This document shows, in pieces, positions 36,173 to 45,003 of a stretch of DNA of 58,476 nt. The DNA is from Alphaproteobacteria bacterium (lineage in GTDB: Bacteria; Pseudomonadota; Alphaproteobacteria; Micropepsales; Micropepsaceae). A program made the translations under genes and the position numbers. Every line of letters begins with the position of its first letter. The first letter of the stretch is position 1. Under the pieces are notes generated by a model, which was given only the letters and a program-made list of their open reading frames with translations, made no database searches and was not told where the DNA came from. The DNA is taken from the NCBI GenBank assembly GCA_019241645.1, contig JAFAWQ010000024.1:1-58476 (forward strand). Reading direction: 5' to 3'.

Positions 36173-38179
36173 CTAGCCGCCGAACAGGCTGTCCAGAATT
36201 TGCTCGAAGGTGCTGGGTTTCTGGGATTGCGGCGTGGCCGATGCCGCTGCCTGCGCTCCAACCGGTGTTTCGCCCACCGGTGGCGGCGGCGCCAGGCGGA
36301 TGGAGGTGAGCGGCTGCACCGGCAGTCCGCGCTCGGCCTCCTCCATGAAATTCTTGAAGATGCGGGAGGGCAGGGTGCCGCCCGTCGCATGCTTCATCGG
36401 CGTGTTGTTGTCGTTGCCGAGCCAGACGCCGCACACATAGTCGCTGGTAAAGCCCACGAACCAGGCGTCGCGAAAATCCTGCGTCGTGCCGGTCTTGCCG
36501 GCGCTCGGACGATCCTCGAGCCGCGCCGCCTTGCCCGTGCCGGAGGTGACCGTCGCCACCATCAGCTCCGCCATCTGGCCGGCATTCTCAGGAGTCATCA
36601 CCCGTTCGCTGTCGTCAGGCTTGCGGCGGTAGAGCAGTCGTCCCTTGTTCGTGCGGATCTCCTCGATGGCATACGGTGCCGCCCGCGCGCCACCGTTGGC
36701 GAACGGCACATACGCCGCGGTCAGTTCGAGCGGCGTGACCGTGGCCGAACCGAGCGCGATGGAGGGCACCGCCAGCAGATTCGCGGAGATACCGAGGCGG
36801 TGTGCGGTGCGGGCCACCGCCCTCGGTCCGGCTTCCATGGTCAGCTGCGCGGCAACGGAGTTTGAGGATTTCGCGAAAGCGCGCGTGAGCGTGATCCCGC
36901 CTTCGTAACGGTCTTCGTAATTGCCCGGATGCCATTTGCCGAAACTCACCGGACCATCGTTCACCGAGTCGCTCAAGTGATGTCCGTGCTCCAGCGCCGT
37001 GAGATAGACGAACGGCTTGAAGGCGGAGCCCGGCTGCCGCATCGCATCGGTGGCACGATTGTAGGGGCTGAGTCGGTAGGAGCGGCCGCCCACCATCGCG
37101 CGCACCGCGCCGTCCGGGGTGAGCGCCACCAGCGCGCCTTCGCTCGCGCGCAGCTTGCGCCCTTCGCGCGCCAGGCCGCCTTCGAAGGCGCGCTCGGCCT
37201 GGCGCTGCAGCGAGAGATCGAAAGTGGTTTTCACCACCACCGGCTGATCCAGTTCTCCGACCAGCGCGGGGATGCGGCTCACTAGCCAATCCGCGAAATA
37301 GCCTGAGCCCGGCGTGCCGGTCGGCCGCGCGATACGCGGCGGCGATTCAACAGCCAGGCGCCGGGTTTTTTCACTGATGAAGCCGGCGTCGCGCATGGCA
37401 TGCAGCACGATCTGCGCGCGCATCTCTGCCGCTTCGAAATCGGCCAGCGGATTGTACCTGGCCGGCGCTTTCACGCTGCCCGCCAGGATCGCGGCTTCAG
37501 ACAAATTCAAATCAATCGCCGGTTTGCCGAAGAAGCGTTCGGAGGCCGCTTCGACACCGTACACGCCGGCGCCGAAATACACGCGGTTGAGATACAGCGT
37601 GAGGATCTGCTCCTTGCTGTAATGCGACTCCAGATAGATCGCGAGCAGCGCCTCCTGGCCCTTCCGGTCGAAGGTACGCTCCGGCTTGAGAAAAAGATTC
37701 TTCGCCAACTGCTGGGTGATGGTGGAACCGCCCTGCACCACATGTCCGGCCGCCATATTCTCCAGCGCCGCGCGCACCGTGCCGATGATGTCGACGCCGG
37801 CATGCTCGCGGAAGCGGCGATCCTCGATGGCGATGAAAGCATCGGCCACATAGGGCGGCAGATCCCTGGCCGCGACCATGGCACCTTGCGTCAGACCCTT
37901 GCGGGCGATCAGACGGCCGCGCCGATCCAGCAAGGTGATATCATGCGAAGGACTTTGCAGCAGTAGATGGCTGGTGTCCGGAAGCTCGGCCATCCAGTGG
38001 AAAACAAAGGCAGCACCGACGATGATGCCCCAAAGCCCAACCAGGACGAGAACGTAAGGCCAGCTTCGCCGCCTGCGCGGCGGCAGCGCGACAACGGGGG
38101 CGCGCGTCGGCCGCCAGCGCGGTGGATTCGCGATGGCGCCGCGTTTCTTCGCGGGAGGATCGGGTTTTACCGCCGGCAT
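36173..38179 (-). CDS. Bifunctional penicillin-binding protein, PBP1A/1C-type
   Basis: The 668-residue protein has a basic cytoplasmic start, one membrane helix (about residues 40-64), a GT51 transglycosylase domain and a transpeptidase domain. GT51 motifs are AIEDRRFREHAGVD, GGSTITQQLAKNLFL and RVYFGAGVYGVEAA. The transpeptidase has the nucleophile Ser in PGSAFKPF, the SxN motif in KSSNSVAAQ, and KTGTTQDFRDAWF. It builds and cross-links peptidoglycan. The tail after residue 620 is Pro/Ala-rich. The length is in the range of alphaproteobacterial PBP1A proteins. Confidence 0.96.
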   Translation of the reverse strand: MPAVKPDPPAKKRGAIANPPRWRPTRAPVVALPPRRRRSWPYVLVLVGLWGIIVGAAFVFHWMAELPDTSHLLLQSPSHDITLLDRRGRLIARKGLTQGAMVAARDLPPYVADAFIAIEDRRFREHAGVDIIGTVRAALENMAAGHVVQGGSTITQQLAKNLFLKPERTFDRKGQEALLAIYLESHYSKEQILTLYLNRVYFGAGVYGVEAASERFFGKPAIDLNLSEAAILAGSVKAPARYNPLADFEAAEMRAQIVLHAMRDAGFISEKTRRLAVESPPRIARPTGTPGSGYFADWLVSRIPALVGELDQPVVVKTTFDLSLQRQAERAFEGGLAREGRKLRASEGALVALTPDGAVRAMVGGRSYRLSPYNRATDAMRQPGSAFKPFVYLTALEHGHHLSDSVNDGPVSFGKWHPGNYEDRYEGGITLTRAFAKSSNSVAAQLTMEAGPRAVARTAHRLGISANLLAVPSIALGSATVTPLELTAAYVPFANGGARAAPYAIEEIRTNKGRLLYRRKPDDSERVMTPENAGQMAELMVATVTSGTGKAARLEDRPSAGKTGTTQDFRDAWFVGFTSDYVCGVWLGNDNNTPMKHATGGTLPSRIFKNFMEEAERGLPVQPLTSIRLAPPPPVGETPVGAQAAASATPQSQKPSTFEQILDSLFGG

Positions 38180-38329
38180 GGAACCGCGATGTCGTTTTCC
38201 CGTCCCATTTTCGGCGCCAAAGCCTTAACGCCGGTTAAACAAAATGACCAAACCGTAAACAGTCCGCACAAAATGCGTCCCACTGTGCCACGCAGCATGC
38301 GCGCGTGTATGTTGCGTCAAGGAGGCGGA

Positions 38330-39832
38330 ATGGTGGCGCGCGATCCAAGGCGGAGTTTCTGGGAATCGCTGGGCGAGACGCAGACGGCCATCTCGCTCAT
38401 CCTGCTCTACGGCGCGGTGATGTTCCTGCTGCGCTTTGCCCTCAGCCCCAATCTGAACGGCGGCGAAGCGGCGCAGATGCTATTCGGCCAGAGCCTGCAA
38501 TGGAACTATCTGCCGGATCGGCCACCGTTGATGACATGGCTGTCGTGGGCTGCGCTGCGGCTGGGCCAAGACAGTAGGCTAGCGCTCTTCCTCTTGCGCG
38601 AGATTCTGCTGGTGCTGGGGTTGATCGCTTTCTTCTTTTCGGCGCGGCGGGTTCTGGGCGAGCGACGGCGCGCGGCTCTTGCCGTCATGTTCCTTGCCGC
38701 GACCTTCGGGCTGGGATGGCTGGCGCAGGCGGGGCGCCCGGACACGGTTCTGCTCGCCTGCATGTGCTGCTTCTATCTGTGGGCCGGCACGCGGGCGCTG
38801 CTGCGCGGCCGGTACTTCGACTATGCGGTGCTCGGCCTTGTCACGGGCGTCGGCGTTCTGGCGAGCTACGTCTTCCTGGTATTGCCGTTCGCCATGTCGG
38901 TCGCGCTGGCGCTGACGCCGGAGTGGCGCGCGCGGCTGCGGCCCGTGCCGCTGATGGCTGCCGCGGCGATTGCCGCACTCATCGTCGGACTGTACTTCGC
39001 GTTCGCGCCGGCTGCGGCCGTTTCATCCCACGATGGCAGGCATGCACCGCTGGCGGCGATCCTTGGCAGCTTTGCCATCGCCTTCGTTCTGTTCGCGCTG
39101 CCTGCCGTGCTGATCTTTGTCGCACTGTATCGGCGCGCCTGCATGCCGCTGCCGCCGCAAGATCGCGCCGAGAGCTGGTTGCGCTTTCTGAAAATTACCA
39201 TGCTGACGGCACTGATTGTAGCGTTGCTCGCAATGCTGCTGGTGCGCCGCGGTGACGCCGAAGCAAGCTGGATCTATCCCGTGCTGCTGCCGCTGCCGAT
39301 CTATCTCTTCCTGCGCACGCAACTGGCGCAACCTGACGCGGATGACGGTAACGACCGGATATTCGTTCGCTTCGTGCTGGCGTGCATTGTCGCCGGGATT
39401 GGCGTTCGCGTGTGGATGTACCAGACGCGGGCGCATGACTGCCGCCATTGCGCCGAATACTGGCCGCTGGCGCGCTATGCCGATACCTTCCGCCAGGCGG
39501 GATTTGTCACCGGCACAATCGTGGCGCCAAGGCCCGCGCTGGCCGGGAACCTGCGCCTCGTCTTTCCCGAGGCGCGCGTGGTGACGCCGGATGCGCCGGC
39601 GCGGCGCTTCGGTGCGCCGGTGCGCGGCGAGTGCCTTGTGGTGTGGGATGGGAACGATGCGAACATATCGCCGCGCTTGCGCGACTACGTCGAAACCACT
39701 TATGGCGCAAAATTGCAGGAGCGTGCCATGCAGGGCGATGTGGAAGCCGCGTTGCTGAAAGGCAAGGGCAGGCGCGCGCGCATGAACTTTCTTATTCTCG
39801 CCGATGGCGCCTGCGACCGGCCCAGGGCTTAA
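38330..39832 (+). CDS. GT39/ArnT-like membrane glycosyltransferase
   Basis: The 500-residue membrane protein has about ten hydrophobic helices. The conserved early loop NLNGGEAAQMLFGQSLQWNY and PDRPPLMTWLSWAA resemble PMT_2/ArnT-type lipid-linked sugar transferases, with acidic residues in the first periplasmic loop. AAGGAGG stands before the ATG at 38330, which decides the start. The last codon overlaps the start of the membrane fusion gene (TAATG). Sugar and acceptor are unknown. Confidence 0.85.
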   Translation: MVARDPRRSFWESLGETQTAISLILLYGAVMFLLRFALSPNLNGGEAAQMLFGQSLQWNYLPDRPPLMTWLSWAALRLGQDSRLALFLLREILLVLGLIAFFFSARRVLGERRRAALAVMFLAATFGLGWLAQAGRPDTVLLACMCCFYLWAGTRALLRGRYFDYAVLGLVTGVGVLASYVFLVLPFAMSVALALTPEWRARLRPVPLMAAAAIAALIVGLYFAFAPAAAVSSHDGRHAPLAAILGSFAIAFVLFALPAVLIFVALYRRACMPLPPQDRAESWLRFLKITMLTALIVALLAMLLVRRGDAEASWIYPVLLPLPIYLFLRTQLAQPDADDGNDRIFVRFVLACIVAGIGVRVWMYQTRAHDCRHCAEYWPLARYADTFRQAGFVTGTIVAPRPALAGNLRLVFPEARVVTPDAPARRFGAPVRGECLVVWDGNDANISPRLRDYVETTYGAKLQERAMQGDVEAALLKGKGRRARMNFLILADGACDRPRA

Positions 39833-40944
39833 TGAGCGATTTCTTCAAATCCGCGGATCGCGCCTTCCTCCGGCGGCTCGCGATAATCGCTGCCGGGGTG
39901 GTGGTCCTGGCTGGGCTCGCGGTCATCTTCCCGCGCGAGAATGCGTCTTCGCATTACATCACGGAAGCCGTCACGCGCGGGCCGCTTGCCGTCACCGTGC
40001 GCGCCACCGGCACCTTGCAGCCGCGCGACCAGGTGGAGGTCGGCGCCGAGATCTCCGGCCGCATCGATGAGATCTTCGCCGACTACAACGACCGCGTGAC
40101 CAAAGGGCAGAAGCTGGCGCACCTCAACACCGAGCAGATCGAAGCGCAGCTGGCGCAGGCGCGTGCCGGCGAGGCACAGGCGCAGGCCACCTACACGCAG
40201 ACGGCACAGAACTATCCGCGCACCGTGGCGCTGGCGAAAAGCAACGCCGCTTCCAAGCAGGATCTCGACAACGCGCGCGCCGAGATGTTGCGTGCCCGCG
40301 CCAACGTCAATCTGGCCATCGCCCAGGTGCACGCGAACCAGACGCTGCTTTCGAAAGCCACCATCTATTCGCCGATGGACGGCGTCGTGCTGGAGCGCAA
40401 GGTGTCGCGCGGACAGACGCTGACGGCCACCATGCAGACGCCGGTTCTGTTCGTGCTGGCCAGCGATCTGTCGCACATGGAATTGCACGTGGACGTCGCC
40501 GAAGCGGATGTGGGGCAGCTGCATGCCGGACAGACGGCCGCCTTCACCGTTGACGCCTTTCCGGGACGCACCTTCAACGCGAAACTCACCTCCATCCGCA
40601 GCGCGCCAAAGCGGGTGCGCGGACGGGTGATGTATGAGGGCGTGCTGGAGGTCGCCAACTCGGGCGGCTTGCTCAAGCCTGGCATGAGCGCGACCGCGCG
40701 AATCGTTGCGGCGCGTGTAGCCGACGCATTGCTGGTGCCGAACGCCGCGCTGCATTTCGAGCCGCCGCCCGACGCGGCGAATACGCCTTTCCCGGATGCC
40801 GCGGGAGACACTCGCATGTTTACAGTCGATGACGACCGCCTCGTGCCGCACACTGTGAAGCTGGGCGCCAGCAACGGCCACCGAACCCAGCTGCTGCATG
40901 GCGATCTCAATGAAGGCGATCAGGTGGTGACCGGGCGGAAATAG
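39832..40944 (+). CDS. Efflux RND/ABC-type periplasmic adaptor (membrane fusion protein)
   Basis: The 370-residue protein has an N-terminal membrane anchor (about residues 12-33), a lipoyl half-motif (EVGAEISGRIDEIFADYNDR), a long coiled coil with AGEAQAQATYTQTAQNYPRT, the second lipoyl half ATIYSPMDGVVLERKVSRGQ, and a beta-barrel domain. It is most like MacA adaptors of tripartite ABC exporters. No MacB-type ATPase or outer-membrane channel gene is nearby, so it is an orphan adaptor. It overlaps the GT39-like gene by one base, so the two are co-translated and may function together. Confidence 0.9.
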   Translation: MSDFFKSADRAFLRRLAIIAAGVVVLAGLAVIFPRENASSHYITEAVTRGPLAVTVRATGTLQPRDQVEVGAEISGRIDEIFADYNDRVTKGQKLAHLNTEQIEAQLAQARAGEAQAQATYTQTAQNYPRTVALAKSNAASKQDLDNARAEMLRARANVNLAIAQVHANQTLLSKATIYSPMDGVVLERKVSRGQTLTATMQTPVLFVLASDLSHMELHVDVAEADVGQLHAGQTAAFTVDAFPGRTFNAKLTSIRSAPKRVRGRVMYEGVLEVANSGGLLKPGMSATARIVAARVADALLVPNAALHFEPPPDAANTPFPDAAGDTRMFTVDDDRLVPHTVKLGASNGHRTQLLHGDLNEGDQVVTGRK

Positions 40945-41002
40945 GCCGAGGGATACCCCTGAACCGGGCCCTATGCTACAGCCGGAGCAAAGGAGAAGTG
41001 CG

Positions 41003-41239
41003 ATGCAAGAGGCAGCACAAGAGCGCATTGTCGTAGACGAAGGTGTGCTGGGTGGAAAACCCGTGATACGCGGCACACGGCTCGCGGTTGAGTTCGTTAT
41101 CGGACTGCTGGCCGATGGCTGGACCGAGCAGGATGTCCTTGCCAATTATCCCGGCCTGAGCCACGAGGATATAGCATCGTGCCTTGCCTATGCGCGTGAT
41201 GTGTTGAGCACCGAACGCGTTGTGCCGACAGCCGCCTGA
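41003..41239 (+). CDS. DUF433 putative antitoxin
   Basis: The 78-residue product matches DUF433 (PF04255): RIVVDEGVLGGKPVIRGTRL, then AVEFVIGLLADGWTEQDVLA and NYPGLSHEDIASCLAYARDV. DUF433 proteins have a winged-helix fold and often pair with PIN-like DUF5615 genes as in VapBC45-type toxin-antitoxin modules. AAAGGAG stands before the ATG at 41003. The partner starts 3 bp after its stop. Confidence 0.9.
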   Translation: MQEAAQERIVVDEGVLGGKPVIRGTRLAVEFVIGLLADGWTEQDVLANYPGLSHEDIASCLAYARDVLSTERVVPTAA

Positions 41240-41242
41240 GGG

Positions 41243-41590
41243 ATGCGCTTTCTTGCAGACGAAAACTTCCCCGGCGCAGCAGTCGAAGCGCTCGCCAGGA
41301 TTGGGCACGACGTTTCATGGATTCGCATTCTTGCTCCAGGAATCAGCGATAAGGATGTACTGGAGATTGCTGCAAGAGAAAGCCGCGTGGTCCTGACGTT
41401 CGACAAAGATTTCGGCGAGCGGGCTCGAGCAGCAAAGCTTCCCACTTCATGCGGCGTCGTGCTGTTCCGGATACCGATGCCTCTGGTGCGCAACGCGGCG
41501 AAGCTCGGGGACACAATCGCGGCGCGATCCGATTGGGCTGGCCATTTCTCCGTGGTCGAGCCGGGACGCATTCGCATGCGCGCTCTTTAA
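41243..41590 (+). CDS. DUF5615 PIN-like putative toxin
   Basis: The 115-residue protein matches DUF5615: MRFLADENFPGAAVEALARI, GHDVSWIRILAPGISDKDVL, AARESRVVLTFDKDFGERAR and CGVVLFRIP. The acidic residues in LADEN and TFDKDFG fit the PIN-like metal site. With the DUF433 partner it forms a probable type II toxin-antitoxin module, the second in this window. It ends just before the structured region at 41.6-42.1 kb. Confidence 0.9.
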   Translation: MRFLADENFPGAAVEALARIGHDVSWIRILAPGISDKDVLEIAARESRVVLTFDKDFGERARAAKLPTSCGVVLFRIPMPLVRNAAKLGDTIAARSDWAGHFSVVEPGRIRMRAL

Positions 41591-42118
41591 GGGTGACGAA
41601 TGGACCTTGCCGGAACCTTAAATCCCATCTACCGTAGTTGATCCCTGTCTTCCGTTCCTTACATGTTCTCACGTGCAAAGAGCGTGAGGAGTTGACGGCG
41701 TCATGATTTAATCCGGCGCGGGGACAGACAGGGCAAGGGTGCCGCCTCGCGCGCACCCGCGTGAAAGCCGAGATTCCAGGCCAGCCGCCGAAGCGCCGAG
41801 GCAGCTCGCGGGGCCGGATGCCGGATGTTTCGCAAGCATGCCCGCGGGGAGAAGCGATGGTGCCTGCCGGCGGCGTCTTGAGTGACGCCAGCACACCGGG
41901 GGCCTGCCACGCTTGGAGCCAGGCGGGTTCGCTCGCTTCTTGCCGGTCGCCGGCCGCCATATGCGGACAGGCCGGAGAAGGAGCTTCGATTCCCGCCTTT
42001 TTTATGGAGCCACGGAACCCGTGCGCGAAAACCGGCATGGATTGCAACCTGGCGCCGTTAACGACATCACACCCGCCTGCTTGCCGGAAAACCCCTGCCC
42101 TGCGTTATGGAAGGCACC
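41591..42118 (+). ncRNA. Structured non-coding region ending in an intrinsic terminator (candidate RNA)
   Basis: No gene is seen in this 528-bp gap, but hairpins follow one another. 41737-41758 pairs GGGTGC with GCACCC. 41872-41889 is a perfect GGCGTC/GACGCC stem, extended outward by GGTG (41859) and CACC (41897). 41922-41998 is a long imperfect arm, closed by GGCGGG and CCCGCC and holding CCGGCC/GGCCGG and CTTCTT/AGAAGG. T6 follows at 41999-42004. I could not match it to RNase P, tmRNA, SRP, 6S or a known riboswitch. It could be a small RNA or a long leader that ends before, or controls, the cyclase gene. Confidence 0.45.
41922..42004 (+). terminator. Long imperfect hairpin followed by six U
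   Basis: GGCGGG (41922-41927) pairs with CCCGCC (41993-41998), with further pairing in the arm, and is followed at once by TTTTTT at 41999-42004. This is the clearest intrinsic terminator in the window. It would stop transcription about 115 bp before the cyclase start. Confidence 0.7.
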
Positions 42119-43495
42119 ATGATGTATCGCTCGTCCACCGCTCCCCTCATCGCCTGCCTGGCCGCCCTGCTTGTTCTGCTTCTGGCAGCGGCAGCGATGA
42201 CGCTCAACCTGGGCGGCATCGCCTCCGCGCTCGGCGGGCTGCAGTATGACGCGTTCGCGCGGCTGGCGCCGAATGTCGCCGCAACGTCTCCCGGCGAGCT
42301 CACCACAACCGCGTTCAGCCAGATCGGCTCCGGCGAGGGATGGGAAAATGCGCAGGTGCTGTGGCCGCAACTGTTGTTCCTGCTCATCGGCGGCGGCCTG
42401 GTGCTGCTGCTGTTCGCGCGCGGGCATGCGGGCCTGGCGGGATTGCTGACGATTCTCGCCGTGGCCATCGCCGTTGCAGGCGCCTGGGGGCTTTATGTTC
42501 GCGGCGGATTGTTTCTCGATGCGCTGAGCCCTTCGCTGGCGCTCGCGCTGGCGTTTGCGAGCGGCGTGCTGGTGGAAGCGGCAGCCAGGCCTCGCAGCCT
42601 GCGGACGGCGCGCGTCGTCGCCAATGGCGCCGACGCTGTTGTTGCAGACCCGGCCCCGGTTGTTGCCCCGCCCGCCCGCGTTCGCGTGCCGGTCGCGAGC
42701 CGGACGGTGACGTATCTGTGCTGTGTGCTTCGCGGGCTTCCCGCTGCCGGCGCCGCGAACAGGCCGGACGGAGCGGCCCTCGCCACCTTGATCGACAGCG
42801 CGCTTTCCCCGGCAATGCAGGTGGTGACGCAGCATCGCGGCACGGTCGTGTCCTTAGCGGGCGACAGGTTTGCGGCGGTCTGGAACGCGTCGGAAGACGA
42901 CGCCGAACACGCGCTGCATGCCTGCGAAGCGGCGCTGCGCATGACGAACGCGCTCACGCTCTTGAAGGACCAGCACGGCGAAGGCACGCCGTACGATCCC
43001 CTGCGCATCGGCATCGGCATCGCCACCGGGCCGGCATTCGCCGGAAGCATTCTCGAGGGGCCCGATGACTATTCGGTGGTGGGCGATTGCGTCGACGTGG
43101 CGGACCGCCTGTGCGGTCTCGGGGAGCGCTACGGCCCCTTGATCCTTGTGGACGAAGCCACGCGAAGCGCCGCCGATGCCGATCTGGCCTTGCTGGAAGT
43201 CGATACCATCGCGGGCGGGGCCGATCAGCGGGCCGCCAGAATTTACGCCCTCTACGGCAATCCGCTGGTGCGCGCCTCGCCGAAGTTCCGAGCGCTGGCA
43301 ACCTTCCACGAACACCTTTTCGGGGCGATCCGCGCCCGGCGCTGGAGCGATGCCCGCACCCTGCTCGACCAGTGCGGCGATCTTTCCGGCGCGATACCGC
43401 AGCTGTACCGGTTGCATGCCGCGCGCGTGGATTGGCTGGAGAGCCATCCCCCGCCGGATGACTGGGATGGAGTGGTTCGCTCGCCGGTGCCCTGA
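42119..43495 (+). CDS. Membrane-linked class III adenylate/guanylate cyclase-like protein, probably degenerate
   Basis: The 458-residue protein has three hydrophobic segments in its first 160 residues and a class III cyclase-homology domain from about residue 195. Matching parts are LAGDRFAAVWNASEDDAEHA, RIGIGIATGPAFAGSI and DDYSVVGDCVDVADRLCGLG. Where active enzymes read FADIRGF, it has CCVLRGL, so the first metal-binding Asp is missing; the second Asp (GDRF) is kept. Activity is therefore doubtful, and it may be a regulator. GGAAGG precedes the ATG pair at 42119; a further ATG at 42107 is possible. Confidence 0.8.
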   Translation: MMYRSSTAPLIACLAALLVLLLAAAAMTLNLGGIASALGGLQYDAFARLAPNVAATSPGELTTTAFSQIGSGEGWENAQVLWPQLLFLLIGGGLVLLLFARGHAGLAGLLTILAVAIAVAGAWGLYVRGGLFLDALSPSLALALAFASGVLVEAAARPRSLRTARVVANGADAVVADPAPVVAPPARVRVPVASRTVTYLCCVLRGLPAAGAANRPDGAALATLIDSALSPAMQVVTQHRGTVVSLAGDRFAAVWNASEDDAEHALHACEAALRMTNALTLLKDQHGEGTPYDPLRIGIGIATGPAFAGSILEGPDDYSVVGDCVDVADRLCGLGERYGPLILVDEATRSAADADLALLEVDTIAGGADQRAARIYALYGNPLVRASPKFRALATFHEHLFGAIRARRWSDARTLLDQCGDLSGAIPQLYRLHAARVDWLESHPPPDDWDGVVRSPVP

Positions 43496-43557
43496 GCCGC
43501 CTTGTTGACCGTGCCGTTTGCCGGATACGGTCGATGCGGTTCTTGAAAGAATACGCG

Positions 43558-44994
43558 ATGCCCGATCTTCGTTGCTGCCCAAAGCTGGGCGCGATTGCCA
43601 TTGCCGCTATTGTTGCGTCCGGCGCTGCCAATGTGCCGCCGCCTGCCGGCCCCATGCCGCCTCCCGAGAACCGGAAGCTGGCGCACGACATCTTTCGCGA
43701 CATCGTGGAAGTCCGCTCGGTGCACGACGTCGGGACCAAAGGCGTGGCGGATATTCTGGTGCGCACCTTCAAGGCAAACGGATTCAGCGATTCCGAAATC
43801 AGCGTCGTGCCGGAAACCGCCTACCCGCATCAGGTCAATGTCGTCGTCCGTCTGAAGGGCAAGGGCCATGGCAAGGCCGTCATGTGGATCTGCCACATGG
43901 ATGTGGTGGATGCGCGCGCCGAAGACTGGACGTTGCCGCCGTTCAAGTTCACGGAAAAAGACGGCTACTTCTACGGCCGCGGTACCTCCGACATGAAGGA
44001 TGAAGACGCAGCCGTTGCGGCGTCTCTCATTCGTTTGAAGAAGGAGCGCTTCGTCCCCGATCGCGATATTGTCGTCGCTTTCACGGCGGATGAGGAAGTC
44101 GGGCTCGAACAGGACGGCCCGAATTTTTTGGTGAAGAATCGGCGCGCGCTGGTGGATGCCGGACTGGTAATCAATCCTGACGGCGGCTCGGGAGAAATCG
44201 TCGACGGCAAGCGCCTCGATTTCGCCGTCGAAACGGTGCAGAAAACCTACATGACCTTTAAGATGGAGACCGCCAACAAAGGCGGACACTCCTCCGAGCC
44301 GCGGCCGGACAACGCCATCTACGAACTTGCCGGCGGCCTTACCAAGCTCTCGCAATTCCATTTCCCATACAAAACCAACGCCACCACGCGCGCCTACTTC
44401 CAGACCATCGCCATGACGACGTCCGGCCAGAAGCGCAGCGATCTGTTCGCCATGTCGAAACTGCCGGTGGATGAAGCTGCCGCGTCGCGTTTGTCGAAGG
44501 ACATTTCGCTCAACGCGATTCTGCACACCACCTGCGTCGCCACCATGCTGAAAGGCGGCGTGCAGGAGAACGCGCTGCCCAGCAGCGCGACCGCCATCGT
44601 GCAATGCCGCGTCTTTCCGGGAGAAACCGTGGAGCAGACGCGCGCCACGCTGGCGAAGGTGGCCGGCAATCCGGGCATCAAGGTGAGTTTGCTGGCGCCC
44701 GTTCAGGAAGCAAAGGAAACCGTTCCCGATCCGAAGGTGATGGCGCAGGTCGCGAAAGTAGTTCACTCGATGTGGCCGGGCGTGCCGGTGATGCCGGTGA
44801 TGGCGGCAGGCGCCAGCGATTCCATTTTCACGCGCGCGGCCGGATTACCGAGCTACGGCGTGGGCGGTGGCTGGTGGGACGTGAACGACATTCGCGCCCA
44901 TGGGCGCGACGAGCGCGCCGAGATCGGCAATTTCCATCAGACCGTGGAATTCACCTATCGGCTGATGAAGGAACTGGGTGGCGGCAATTCGTGA
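43558..44994 (+). CDS. Exported M20-family metallopeptidase
   Basis: The 478-residue protein has a signal-like N-terminus (about residues 8-24) and an M20/M25/M40 di-zinc peptidase fold. The first metal site is in VMWICHMDVVDA, the bridging Asp in GRGTSDMKDEDAA, the catalytic Glu pair in FTADEEVGLEQDG, and a later Asp in VINPDGGSG. The lid domain has NKGGHSSEPRPDNAIYEL. The C-terminal His is in IGNFHQTVEF. It probably degrades peptides or dipeptides outside the cytoplasm. I use the ATG at 43558; an earlier one at 43534 is possible. Confidence 0.92.
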   Translation: MPDLRCCPKLGAIAIAAIVASGAANVPPPAGPMPPPENRKLAHDIFRDIVEVRSVHDVGTKGVADILVRTFKANGFSDSEISVVPETAYPHQVNVVVRLKGKGHGKAVMWICHMDVVDARAEDWTLPPFKFTEKDGYFYGRGTSDMKDEDAAVAASLIRLKKERFVPDRDIVVAFTADEEVGLEQDGPNFLVKNRRALVDAGLVINPDGGSGEIVDGKRLDFAVETVQKTYMTFKMETANKGGHSSEPRPDNAIYELAGGLTKLSQFHFPYKTNATTRAYFQTIAMTTSGQKRSDLFAMSKLPVDEAAASRLSKDISLNAILHTTCVATMLKGGVQENALPSSATAIVQCRVFPGETVEQTRATLAKVAGNPGIKVSLLAPVQEAKETVPDPKVMAQVAKVVHSMWPGVPVMPVMAAGASDSIFTRAAGLPSYGVGGGWWDVNDIRAHGRDERAEIGNFHQTVEFTYRLMKELGGGNS

Positions 44995-45003
44995 ACCGCA
45001 GGA

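Noticed and set aside
41922..42004. tmRNA 3' end, because the sequence reads TTCGATTCCCGCC
   Set aside because: No CCA, no tRNA-like partner strand, and no tag-peptide reading frame nearby; the hairpin plus T6 fits a terminator instead.
41701..42047. Minus-strand frame in the structured gap before the cyclase gene
   Set aside because: The product is Arg/Pro/His-rich without domain or export signal; the DNA is better explained by hairpins on the plus strand.
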